64,000 nt of DNA from the NCBI GenBank assembly GCA_947573135.1, contig CANPDU010000013.1, positions 1 to 64,000 on the forward strand, in the 5' to 3' direction. The DNA comes from an uncultured Bacteroidales bacterium. Its GTDB lineage: Bacteria > Bacteroidota > Bacteroidia > Bacteroidales > Muribaculaceae. The stretch's first letter is position 1. Every line of letters starts with the position of its first letter. Positions 56,605 through 64,000 of this stretch are shown in pieces. The translations under genes were made by a program, and so were the position numbers. A model generated the notes under the pieces. The model searched no databases and was not told the origin of the DNA. It was given only the letters and a program-made list of their open reading frames with translations.

Positions 56605-57888
56605 ATGATAACAACTCATTTCAAACAGGCATGGCAGCTGCTGAGGCAGAACAAGCTGTTCTCGACGATCTACATCGTCGGAACAGCTCTCGCTATTGCA
56701 TCGACTACAATCTTCGCAATTATATATTATGTGAAGTTGGCGCCCGTCTACCCGGAGTACAAGCGGCATCAGATCTATACCGTCTCCAACATCGAGGTAG
56801 AAGACACTGACGGAATGCTGATGGGATCTCCGTCTTTCTCTTACAACCTGCTCGACAATCTGTTTTATAAACTTGACAATGCAGAGGCTGTGTCGGGCTA
56901 TATCGTTGAGCCCGGTCTTAAGGTGCTGACCGTTCCCGGCTCTGAAAAAGTCTATGAGGTGATGAAACGCCGCACGGATACGAAATATTTCAAGATAATC
57001 GACTATGAGTTCATTGCCGGCAGACCCTTCAGTCAGGCTGAATTTGAAAGCGGCGCGCGTAAACTCGTCGTCAGCGACCGCATGGCCGAAAAAATATTCG
57101 GTTCGGCGGAAGCGGCAGTAGGAAAGACAGTCAGCGTCGACTTTTCCGACTATGAGATCTGCGGAGTCTTTCGCGAGGGCAGCGCCCTCAACTCGATGTC
57201 ATATAATCATGTCATCACGCCCTACACTGACGACGAAAACTATAACAGTTCGTACGATGAGTGCTGCGGAAGGTATCAGGCCCTGATACTGACAGACAAT
57301 CCGGATGGAATGACAAGCGAAATCGAAGACTACTATCAGAAATACAAGTCGACCCACGAGGGCCGTGAACTTGTCTTCCCGAATCAGCCGCGTTCGGCAG
57401 TCATCCGCGCGCTTAACCCCAGAAACGACGAAGACTTCGACCTCATGTCAGTAGTCAGGCTCAACTTCCTGATACTGCTCACCCTGCTCATCGTTCCGGC
57501 GCTCAATCTCAGCGGCATGATCGCAGGCCGCATGGATGCCCGCAACGAAGAACTATCGGTCAGAAAATCGTTCGGAGCCACGTCACGCCGTCTGCTCAGT
57601 CAGGTGCTGTGGGAGAACATGTTCCTGACGCTTGCCGGCGGCATCATCGGTCTCTGTCTCACATATCTGACACTGTATGCCGCATCTGATTTCATCGTGG
57701 CGAGCATAGGAGCCGCCGGACAAATGTGGATGGACAGCGCTATCGAGATGCATCTGACACCCGACATGATGTTCGCCCCGGCCGTGTTCGTCGGCGCGCT
57801 GCTCATCTGCGTTGTGCTCAATCTCATGTCCGCGCTCATACCGGCATGGCACGCGCTCCGTCAACCTATTGTGAAATCAATGAAATAA
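56605..57888 (+). CDS. FtsX/MacB-type permease A3
   Basis: A 427-residue A-type permease. Its first 110 nt are nearly identical to those of A4. TM1 is followed by a periplasmic domain of about 240 residues with its own sequence (it has a Cys-Cys pair, DECCGRYQ). The coupling segment is EELSVRKSFGATSRRLLSQV, and the C-terminus RQPIVKSMK. It lies 15 nt after B2. Confidence 0.9.
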   Translation: MITTHFKQAWQLLRQNKLFSTIYIVGTALAIASTTIFAIIYYVKLAPVYPEYKRHQIYTVSNIEVEDTDGMLMGSPSFSYNLLDNLFYKLDNAEAVSGYIVEPGLKVLTVPGSEKVYEVMKRRTDTKYFKIIDYEFIAGRPFSQAEFESGARKLVVSDRMAEKIFGSAEAAVGKTVSVDFSDYEICGVFREGSALNSMSYNHVITPYTDDENYNSSYDECCGRYQALILTDNPDGMTSEIEDYYQKYKSTHEGRELVFPNQPRSAVIRALNPRNDEDFDLMSVVRLNFLILLTLLIVPALNLSGMIAGRMDARNEELSVRKSFGATSRRLLSQVLWENMFLTLAGGIIGLCLTYLTLYAASDFIVASIGAAGQMWMDSAIEMHLTPDMMFAPAVFVGALLICVVLNLMSALIPAWHALRQPIVKSMK

Positions 57889-57894
57889 TCAGCC

Positions 57895-59205
57895 ATGTTG
57901 AAGATAATTTTCAAAAATCTGTGGAGCCGCCGATCAAAAAATGCGTGGCTGACAGTCGAACTTATCGTAGTGACTTTATTATCGTGGATAATTATCGACA
58001 GTGCTGTGGTCAGTCTGCACGACAGCAATTCCGATCTCGGATACGACGCCGACAGGATTATCAATATCACTATGGAGTGTATCCCTCGCGACGCTCCGAC
58101 GTTCGACAACTCGGCTTACGACCCGGAAGTCGCTAAGCAGCAGTTTGAGACCATGCTATTTAAAGCCTCGACGCTGCCTGAAGTCGAACGAATGTGTCAT
58201 AACTATAGCGGCATCAACGGCGACATGTGGATGTCAACGCCCATGTTTACCGGCGATCAGGCCATCGACTCGATCGCCCCGCTGGTCACGAAGATCGGGT
58301 TCTTAGGCGATGAAAAGCCGCTGTCGGTCTACGGCATAGAAGCAGCCGAAGGTTCGCCTTCGGTCGAGGAGCTGGAAGCCCGTCCGCTCGGCCCCAACGA
58401 TCTTATCATCACCGAGTCGATCGACCGTTACTACTGGCCCGACCGCCGGGGGATCAAAGACAAATATTTCATCGAACCCTATTCGCGTGATTCGACCCGC
58501 CTCAATGTTGTCGGCATAGTCAGGGATTTTCGCCACAAATCGTTTGTTCGCTCCGGCGCGACCTTCATTCAGGGTAAGGAACACTATAAAAATGAATATT
58601 ACAACAAAACGACTCTGATTTTGCGCCTGAAGCCCGGCATCGATGCCGATCAGTATATCCGCGACAATATCGCGCAAATCACGTCGCAACTGCGCACCGG
58701 CAACTACTATGTACGCTCTGTCCAAAACCAGCGGCAGATGATCGGTGAGGAGGAATATTCTTACGGCATAAGCTCACACCGCAATCTGATGATATTAGTC
58801 GCCGCACTGTTCCTGATCAATCTGATTGTCGGAGTGACGGGCTGCGTATGGCTTCAGACCGGAAAACGCATTTCCGAAATGGGTGTGCTGCGGTCGTTTG
58901 GCGCCCGGAAATCACAGCTCATGCGTCTGCTTATCGGCGAGTCCGCCGTTCTTGCCACGATTGCCTGTCTGATCGGAATTTTCATCTATTTCAACTACGC
59001 TCTGTCGCATGGTCTTGCCTGCGGATTTGAAGATAATAGCGAGTATATGCCCGACAACTCATGGGTCAACAGTTTCGGAGCCCATTTTGCAATTATCTCG
59101 GCTATAGTCTATGCTATAATTCTGATCTGCACTGTCATAGGCACCTATTTCCCTGCGCGTCACGTCAGCCGCATCGAACCGGTCGACGCCCTGCGTGACG
59201 AATAA
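57895..59205 (+). CDS. FtsX/MacB-type permease B3
   Basis: A 436-residue B-type permease starting MLKIIFKNLWSRRSKNAWLT. The coupling segment is SEMGVLRSFGARKSQLMRLL. The last 130 nt are almost the same as in B2. The periplasmic domain shares the YYWPDRRGIKDK motif with B2 and B4 (xxWPDRRG), which may be a contact point to the A partner or the adaptor. It lies 6 nt after A3. Confidence 0.9.
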   Translation: MLKIIFKNLWSRRSKNAWLTVELIVVTLLSWIIIDSAVVSLHDSNSDLGYDADRIINITMECIPRDAPTFDNSAYDPEVAKQQFETMLFKASTLPEVERMCHNYSGINGDMWMSTPMFTGDQAIDSIAPLVTKIGFLGDEKPLSVYGIEAAEGSPSVEELEARPLGPNDLIITESIDRYYWPDRRGIKDKYFIEPYSRDSTRLNVVGIVRDFRHKSFVRSGATFIQGKEHYKNEYYNKTTLILRLKPGIDADQYIRDNIAQITSQLRTGNYYVRSVQNQRQMIGEEEYSYGISSHRNLMILVAALFLINLIVGVTGCVWLQTGKRISEMGVLRSFGARKSQLMRLLIGESAVLATIACLIGIFIYFNYALSHGLACGFEDNSEYMPDNSWVNSFGAHFAIISAIVYAIILICTVIGTYFPARHVSRIEPVDALRDE

Positions 59206-59234
59206 TTACTTTTAAAACCTCATTCATACCGACA

Positions 59235-60521
59235 ATGATAACTACTCATTTCAAACAGGCATGGCAGCAGCTGAGGCAGAACAAGCTGTTCTCGACGATC
59301 TACATCACCGGAACAGCTCTCGCCATTGCCTCGACTACAATCTTCGCCGTTATCTATTACGTCAGACTCGCGCCGGTCTATCCGGAATTTAAACGGCAGA
59401 ATATCTCGACAGTCGAAGGTGTCTCTTATGATACAGAAAGAGGCTCTCATACTAATTTTCCGGGGGTGTCACGGCAAGCGCTGGAAAATGTTTTTTCTAA
59501 GTTTGAAAATGTCAGGGACGTATCAGGCTATCTCAATAATTTCGTTTGCGACATAACGGCCGACAAAAAACCGACGTCAGTAAGCGTAATGCTGACTTAT
59601 ACCGATCCGGCCTTTTTCCGCATCATGGATTATGATTTTTTAGCCGGTGGCCCGTTCAGTCAGGACGATCACACCTACGCCGTCAAAAAAGTTGCTGTCA
59701 GCGATCAGATTGCATCACGCTTTTTCCCCTCGCCCGAAGAAGCGGTCGGCAAGACAATCTCTATTGACTTCACGGATTATGAAATATGCGGAGTCTTCGT
59801 CGAAGGCAGTGCCATAAACCGGCTGTCATACGCTCAGGCTTTCGTATCGTTCAACACCTCAGGCTTTGTAAATTTTGCCCCGAAAGATAACCCGGACGCA
59901 GGACCGCTAAAACTGATCATTCTTAGCGATAATCTGTCAGGAGTCAAGGAAGAACTCGCCGAATACTGCCGCAAATTCAAAGCGACTCATGACGGCCGTG
60001 AATTTAATTTTCACGATCAGCCGCGACCGGCTTATGTGAGCGCATTGAATCCGGAGCCTATGGCAGAATTCGACCTTATGAAAATAATCCGCTTCAACGC
60101 TCTCATACTGCTCACCCTGCTGATCGTGCCGGCGCTCAATCTCAGCGGTCTGATAGCAAGCCGCATGGAGTCAAGACGCGGGGAAATCGGAATACGCAAA
60201 TCGTTTGGAGCCAACCGGCGCGCTCTTCTCGGTCAGGTGCTGTGGGAAAATCTGTTTCTGACTGTCATCGGCGGTGCGGCGGGTCTCGCGCTGACATGGT
60301 TGATACTGTCGACCGACGCGACATTCATATTCGCAAGCATCGGAGCACCGCTGACAGGGACAATCGACAGTTCGGTCAACGTAAGGCTGACGCCTGACAT
60401 GATGTTTGCTCCGGCAATTTTCATATTTTCATTTATTATCTGCGTCGTGCTCAATCTGATGTCGGCTATAATTCCGGCATGGAACGCCCTGCGCCACCCC
60501 GTTGTAAAATCTCTCAAATAA
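59235..60521 (+). CDS. FtsX/MacB-type permease A4
   Basis: A 428-residue A-type permease. The N-terminus (MITTHFKQAWQQLRQNKLFS) and C-terminus (HPVVKSLK) follow the A pattern, and the coupling segment is GEIGIRKSFGANRRALLGQV. The periplasmic domain again has its own sequence. It lies 29 nt after B3 and is followed by B4 after 1 nt. Confidence 0.9.
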   Translation: MITTHFKQAWQQLRQNKLFSTIYITGTALAIASTTIFAVIYYVRLAPVYPEFKRQNISTVEGVSYDTERGSHTNFPGVSRQALENVFSKFENVRDVSGYLNNFVCDITADKKPTSVSVMLTYTDPAFFRIMDYDFLAGGPFSQDDHTYAVKKVAVSDQIASRFFPSPEEAVGKTISIDFTDYEICGVFVEGSAINRLSYAQAFVSFNTSGFVNFAPKDNPDAGPLKLIILSDNLSGVKEELAEYCRKFKATHDGREFNFHDQPRPAYVSALNPEPMAEFDLMKIIRFNALILLTLLIVPALNLSGLIASRMESRRGEIGIRKSFGANRRALLGQVLWENLFLTVIGGAAGLALTWLILSTDATFIFASIGAPLTGTIDSSVNVRLTPDMMFAPAIFIFSFIICVVLNLMSAIIPAWNALRHPVVKSLK

Positions 60522-60522
60522 T

Positions 60523-61836
60523 ATGTTCAGGATAATATTTAATAACCTCCGAAACCGCCGGAAGCAGAACGGATGGCTTTTTGCCGAACTGATCATAGTC
60601 TCGATCCTTACCTGGGTAATCATCGATCCTACAGTTATCATTCTGCACGACATCACTTCAGATCCGGGATATGATGCCGACCGTATTATCAACATACGCA
60701 TCAATAATTATGAACCGGGTTCAAAATATTTTGATGTCAGCGGATATGATGCAGAAACAGCAATGAATAATTTCAACATCATCCGTTCAAAAGTCAGCCA
60801 TATGCCTGATGTTAAAAAATTCGCAGTCAGCCGCGACGTCATCAACGCCGGAAGCTACATGAGCGGACATTTTAACTCGGGCAATCCCGCCATAGACACA
60901 ATAGCCGGAAGCAGCATGACAATGGACTATTTACAGGGGGAACCGTTCTTAAGCACCTACGGACTTGAGGCCGCGGAAGGATCGCCAAGTATCGAGCAAC
61001 TGGAAACAGCATCTTTGAACTGGAACGATATCATCATAACAGAATCACTTGACCGTACATACTGGCCTGACCGCAGAGGGATAAAAGACAAACAGTTCTA
61101 TATGTTTACCTCGCAGGGCGATACACTCGTAGAGAACGTTGTGGGTATAATAAAAGATTTCAAACCGTTCTCCTACTCACAGCTCTCTGCCGTCAAATTA
61201 TGGCCGAATGAAATCGAGGATCATGAAAGTTTCAACACTATAAACCTGATAGTAAGGCTAAAGGACGGCATCGATCCGGAAACTTATATAAAAGACAACG
61301 ATAAGACCATCCGGAACGAACTGCAGGTAGGCAATTTTTATGTCAAGTCAATTGTAAGCCAGAAAGGACTGATCAGAGAATACGAAAACAAGAAGGGCAT
61401 TACGTCGCAGCGCAATCTCAACCTGTTTATAGCCGCGCTGTTTCTGATCAACCTTATCGTAGGTGTGACGGGATGCGTCTGGCTTCAGACAGGCAAAAGA
61501 GTCGCCGAGCTCGGCATACTGCGTTCTTACGGCGCACGGCGGTCTCAGATTATAAAAATGCTTATGGGCGAGAGTATCGTGCTCGCCACGGCTGCGGCCG
61601 TCATCGGATGCATAATCTATCTGCAATATGCCCTTAAAGAAGGTCTGTCGGTCGGCTACGAGGGTAATGTCGGCATAATCGCTCCCGAGTCGTGGGTCAA
61701 TAATTTCGGCGCGCATTTTGCAATCATCTCTGCTATAGTCTATGCCATTATCATTATATGTGTGATAATCGGCACTTACTTCCCGGCGCGCCACGTGAGC
61801 CGCATCGAACCGGTCGACGCCCTGCGCGACGAATAA
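60523..61836 (+). CDS. FtsX/MacB-type permease B4
   Basis: A 437-residue B-type permease starting MFRIIFNNLRNRRKQNGWLF. It carries the B motifs (TYWPDRRGIKDK; coupling segment AELGILRSYGARRSQIIKML; end RHVSRIEPVDALRDE). It lies 1 nt after A4, so the pair is likely translated together. It closes the permease array; the TolC-type gene starts 19 nt later. Confidence 0.9.
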   Translation: MFRIIFNNLRNRRKQNGWLFAELIIVSILTWVIIDPTVIILHDITSDPGYDADRIINIRINNYEPGSKYFDVSGYDAETAMNNFNIIRSKVSHMPDVKKFAVSRDVINAGSYMSGHFNSGNPAIDTIAGSSMTMDYLQGEPFLSTYGLEAAEGSPSIEQLETASLNWNDIIITESLDRTYWPDRRGIKDKQFYMFTSQGDTLVENVVGIIKDFKPFSYSQLSAVKLWPNEIEDHESFNTINLIVRLKDGIDPETYIKDNDKTIRNELQVGNFYVKSIVSQKGLIREYENKKGITSQRNLNLFIAALFLINLIVGVTGCVWLQTGKRVAELGILRSYGARRSQIIKMLMGESIVLATAAAVIGCIIYLQYALKEGLSVGYEGNVGIIAPESWVNNFGAHFAIISAIVYAIIIICVIIGTYFPARHVSRIEPVDALRDE

Positions 61837-61855
61837 ATACAAACATTCCACGATT

Positions 61856-63331
61856 ATGAAACTGAAATCAATATTCTTTACACTTGCCGCTGCGGCGACC
61901 CTGAATTCGTGGGGAGCCGACAAAATGCAGCTGACTCTCGACGACGCCATACTTCTCGCCCGCACACGGAGCGTGGATGCGGCGGTGGCTCTCAACACCC
62001 TGCGGACGGCCTACTGGGAGTACAGGACTTTCCGCGCCGGACTGCTGCCCGAAGTGACGTTCAAAGCAACTGTGCCAAGCTACAGCAAACAATACTCGAG
62101 CTATCAGAACGCCGACGGATCGTACAGCTTCGTCCACAACGACAATCTGTCGATGACCGGATCACTCTCGCTCGAACAGCGCATATGGCTGACGGGCGGC
62201 ACGATTTCGGTGACATCGTCGCTCGACTTCATGCGCCAGCTCAGCGGCACGATCGGCAACCGCTATATGTCGGTGCCCGTGGCGCTGCGTCTCACCCAGC
62301 CGATCTTCGGAGTCAACGACGTGAAATGGAACCGCAAGATCGAACCGACGCGCTACCGCGAAGCCAAGGCCGATTTCATCAGTTCGACCGAGGAAGTGGC
62401 CATGACCGCCATACAGTACTATTTCAATCTGCTGTCGTCGCGCCAGAACGAGGCTTCGGCCCATCAGAACGTCACCAACGCCGAGAAGCTTTATGAAGTC
62501 GCCATAGCAAAGCGCAAAATGGGACGGATAAGCGCCAACGACGTACTGCAGATCGAGCTAAATCTGCTCAACTCACGGTCGGCCCTGACATCATGCGAAA
62601 GTCAGGTCAAGAGCGACATGTTCCGTCTGCGCACCTTCCTCGATCTCGACACAGCGGTAGAGATCGAACCTGAGATCCCCCACATCATACCCCACACCAA
62701 GGTCGACTTTGATCTCGCGCTCGGCTATGCTCTCGAAAACAACGCCTTTGTCGACAACATACGCCGCCGGCAGCTCGAAGCCGACTATCAGGTGGCGGCA
62801 GCCAAGGGCGCGCAACGTCAGATCAGCCTTTTCGCACAGGTAGGCTACACCGGCACAGACCGTAACTTCCACGGAGCTTATGACCCTCTCAACAGTAATC
62901 AGGTCGTCGAGATAGGCATGTCGATTCCCATCCTCGACTGGGGCAAACGCCGCGGACGCGTCAAAGTGGCGCAGAGCAACCGTGACCTCGTCAGCAGCCG
63001 TATGCGCAAGGAGCGCGCCGAGTTCAGCGAAAACCTCTATATCCTCGTCGAGCGCTTCAACAACCAGCAGGCTCAGCTCGACATAGCGCGCCGCGCCGAC
63101 GAAATAGCGATGCAGCGCTATGACAGCAGCGTCGAGACATTCATGATCGGCAAGATCTCGGCTCTCGACCTAAACGACTCACAGACAAGCAAAGACAGCG
63201 CAAGGCTGAAATATCTGTCGGAACTTTTCTACTACTGGTATTATTACTATCAGCTGCGCAGCCTGACACTCTGGGACTTCCCGACCGACTCACCGATCAA
63301 CACCGATATTGAAAAAATCTTGAAAATGTGA
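61856..63331 (+). CDS. TolC-family outer-membrane channel
   Basis: A 491-residue outer-membrane efflux protein. Signal peptide 1-20 (MKLKSIFFTLAAAATLNSWG). There are two outer-membrane-efflux repeats: helical regions near 155-235 and 340-450, and strand segments such as GSLSLEQRIWLTGGTISVTS and GAYDPLNSNQVVEIGMSIPI. It completes the tripartite exporter with the adaptor at 49233. It lies in the same operon, 24 nt before the regulator gene. Confidence 0.92.
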   Translation: MKLKSIFFTLAAAATLNSWGADKMQLTLDDAILLARTRSVDAAVALNTLRTAYWEYRTFRAGLLPEVTFKATVPSYSKQYSSYQNADGSYSFVHNDNLSMTGSLSLEQRIWLTGGTISVTSSLDFMRQLSGTIGNRYMSVPVALRLTQPIFGVNDVKWNRKIEPTRYREAKADFISSTEEVAMTAIQYYFNLLSSRQNEASAHQNVTNAEKLYEVAIAKRKMGRISANDVLQIELNLLNSRSALTSCESQVKSDMFRLRTFLDLDTAVEIEPEIPHIIPHTKVDFDLALGYALENNAFVDNIRRRQLEADYQVAAAKGAQRQISLFAQVGYTGTDRNFHGAYDPLNSNQVVEIGMSIPILDWGKRRGRVKVAQSNRDLVSSRMRKERAEFSENLYILVERFNNQQAQLDIARRADEIAMQRYDSSVETFMIGKISALDLNDSQTSKDSARLKYLSELFYYWYYYYQLRSLTLWDFPTDSPINTDIEKILKM

Positions 63332-63355
63332 TGATTGTTTCGTACCTTTGTCTAT

Positions 63356-64000
63356 ATGATACTCATAGTTGATGACGATCCCGCTATCAGAGCCTCGCTC
63401 TCGCTGCTGCTGACCCACGCCGGTTATAAATGCAAAGCCGTCGCCAACCCTCAGGAGGCAATCGGCGAAGTCAGACGCGGCGCGCCCGACCTTGTGATGC
63501 TCGACATGAATTTCTCACACTTCACTACCGGCGAGGAAGGCCTCACCCTGCTGCGCCAGATCAGAATTTTCGCCCCCGAAACGCCGGTGATACTGATGAC
63601 GGCCTGGGGCAGCATAGAGCTTGCCGTGGCCGGGATGAAAGCCGGAGCATTTGACTTTATCACAAAACCGTGGGACAACAACCATGTGCTCAAGACCATC
63701 CGCACCGCCATCGATCTCAACTCAGGCCGCGGCATCGATCCCGAGCCTGACACGGAGGAGGAATTTGACCGTTGCGGCATAATCGGCAATGATCCGGTGC
63801 TCACCAATGTCCTCAACACAGTCGCACGTATAGCTCCGACAAACGCAACCGTACTTATCACCGGCGAAAGCGGCACCGGCAAAGAGCTTATAGCCGAAGC
63901 CATCCACCGCAACAGCCTGCGTCGCGACAAACCGTTTGTCAAAGTCAATCTCGGCGGCATGTCGCAGTCGCTTTTCGAAAGTGAGATGTTCGGCCACTGC
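63356..64000 (+). CDS. NtrC-type sigma-54-dependent response regulator (cut by window end)
   Basis: The first 215 residues of a gene that continues beyond the window. The receiver domain has acidic pocket D6-D8, phosphorylation Asp50 in [10 protein letters not shown]82 and K104 (FITKPWD). After a linker, the AAA+ domain begins with GESGTGKE (Walker A, 170-177) and ends here just before the expected GAFTGA loop (MFGHC). It is probably partnered by a histidine kinase encoded further right. Its position behind the export genes and the sigma-54-like promoter before them point to local control. Confidence 0.93.
   Translation, partial: MILIVDDDPAIRASLSLLLTHAGYKCKAVANPQEAIGEVRRGAPDLVMLDMNFSHFTTGEEGLTLLRQIRIFAPETPVILMTAWGSIELAVAGMKAGAFDFITKPWDNNHVLKTIRTAIDLNSGRGIDPEPDTEEEFDRCGIIGNDPVLTNVLNTVARIAPTNATVLITGESGTGKELIAEAIHRNSLRRDKPFVKVNLGGMSQSLFESEMFGHC

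Overview
The window looks like a chromosomal segment of a gut-type Bacteroidota (order Bacteroidales; a Muribaculaceae-like genome is my inference). Supporting signs: complex I without NuoEFG and with fused NuoCD, a long AtpB with signal peptide, a very short AtpC, class III fructose-bisphosphatase, BspA-like leucine-rich-repeat and C11 peptidase proteins, repeated -7 promoter elements of the TAnnTTTG type, and no regular Shine-Dalgarno sequences. I see no rRNA, tRNA, CRISPR array, phage or intact transposase gene.

Region 1 (1-17.5 kb, minus strand) is one long energy operon. The complete F1Fo ATP synthase cluster (atpD-C-B-E-F-H-A-G) sits inside the complex I cluster, between nuoH and nuoI: nuoA-B-CD-H-[atp]-I-J-K-L-M-N. 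One good promoter lies before nuoA and one good terminator lies after nuoN. Region 2 (17.6-25.3 kb, minus) has a cell-surface set (M23 endopeptidase, Wzz-like and Wza-like polysaccharide export proteins), a lipoprotein, and a TonB-dependent receptor divergent from region 3. Region 3 (25.4-32.2 kb, plus) has an ECF sigma factor operon with a Spy-like periplasmic protein, a 219-bp MITE-like element, then acyl-CoA ligase, bioB, a SpoU-type rRNA methylase and radA. Region 4 (32.2-48.8 kb) is mixed: an NhaC antiporter, a glucosaminidase, a BspA-like repeat protein with a 340-nt leader flanked by GTCCGA-rich 9-bp repeat arrays, a probable structured small RNA behind recQ, recJ-recQ, an MscS channel with an unusual inserted calcium-loop-like motif, a C11 peptidase lipoprotein, queA-fbp, and an odd P-loop protein.

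Region 5 (48.8-64 kb, plus) is the most striking part. It is an export system with one HlyD/MacA-type adaptor, one MacB-type ATPase, eight FtsX/MacB-type permeases in four tandem A/B pairs, and one TolC-type outer-membrane protein. It runs into an NtrC-type sigma-54 activator gene that the window edge cuts. A sigma-54-like -24/-12 promoter and a cluster of TGTCCG/CGGACA sites lie directly upstream of the adaptor gene, which suggests that the regulator controls its own export operon. The permeases have near-constant ends and variable periplasmic middles, as expected if one ATPase drives several alternative substrate-recognition pairs.
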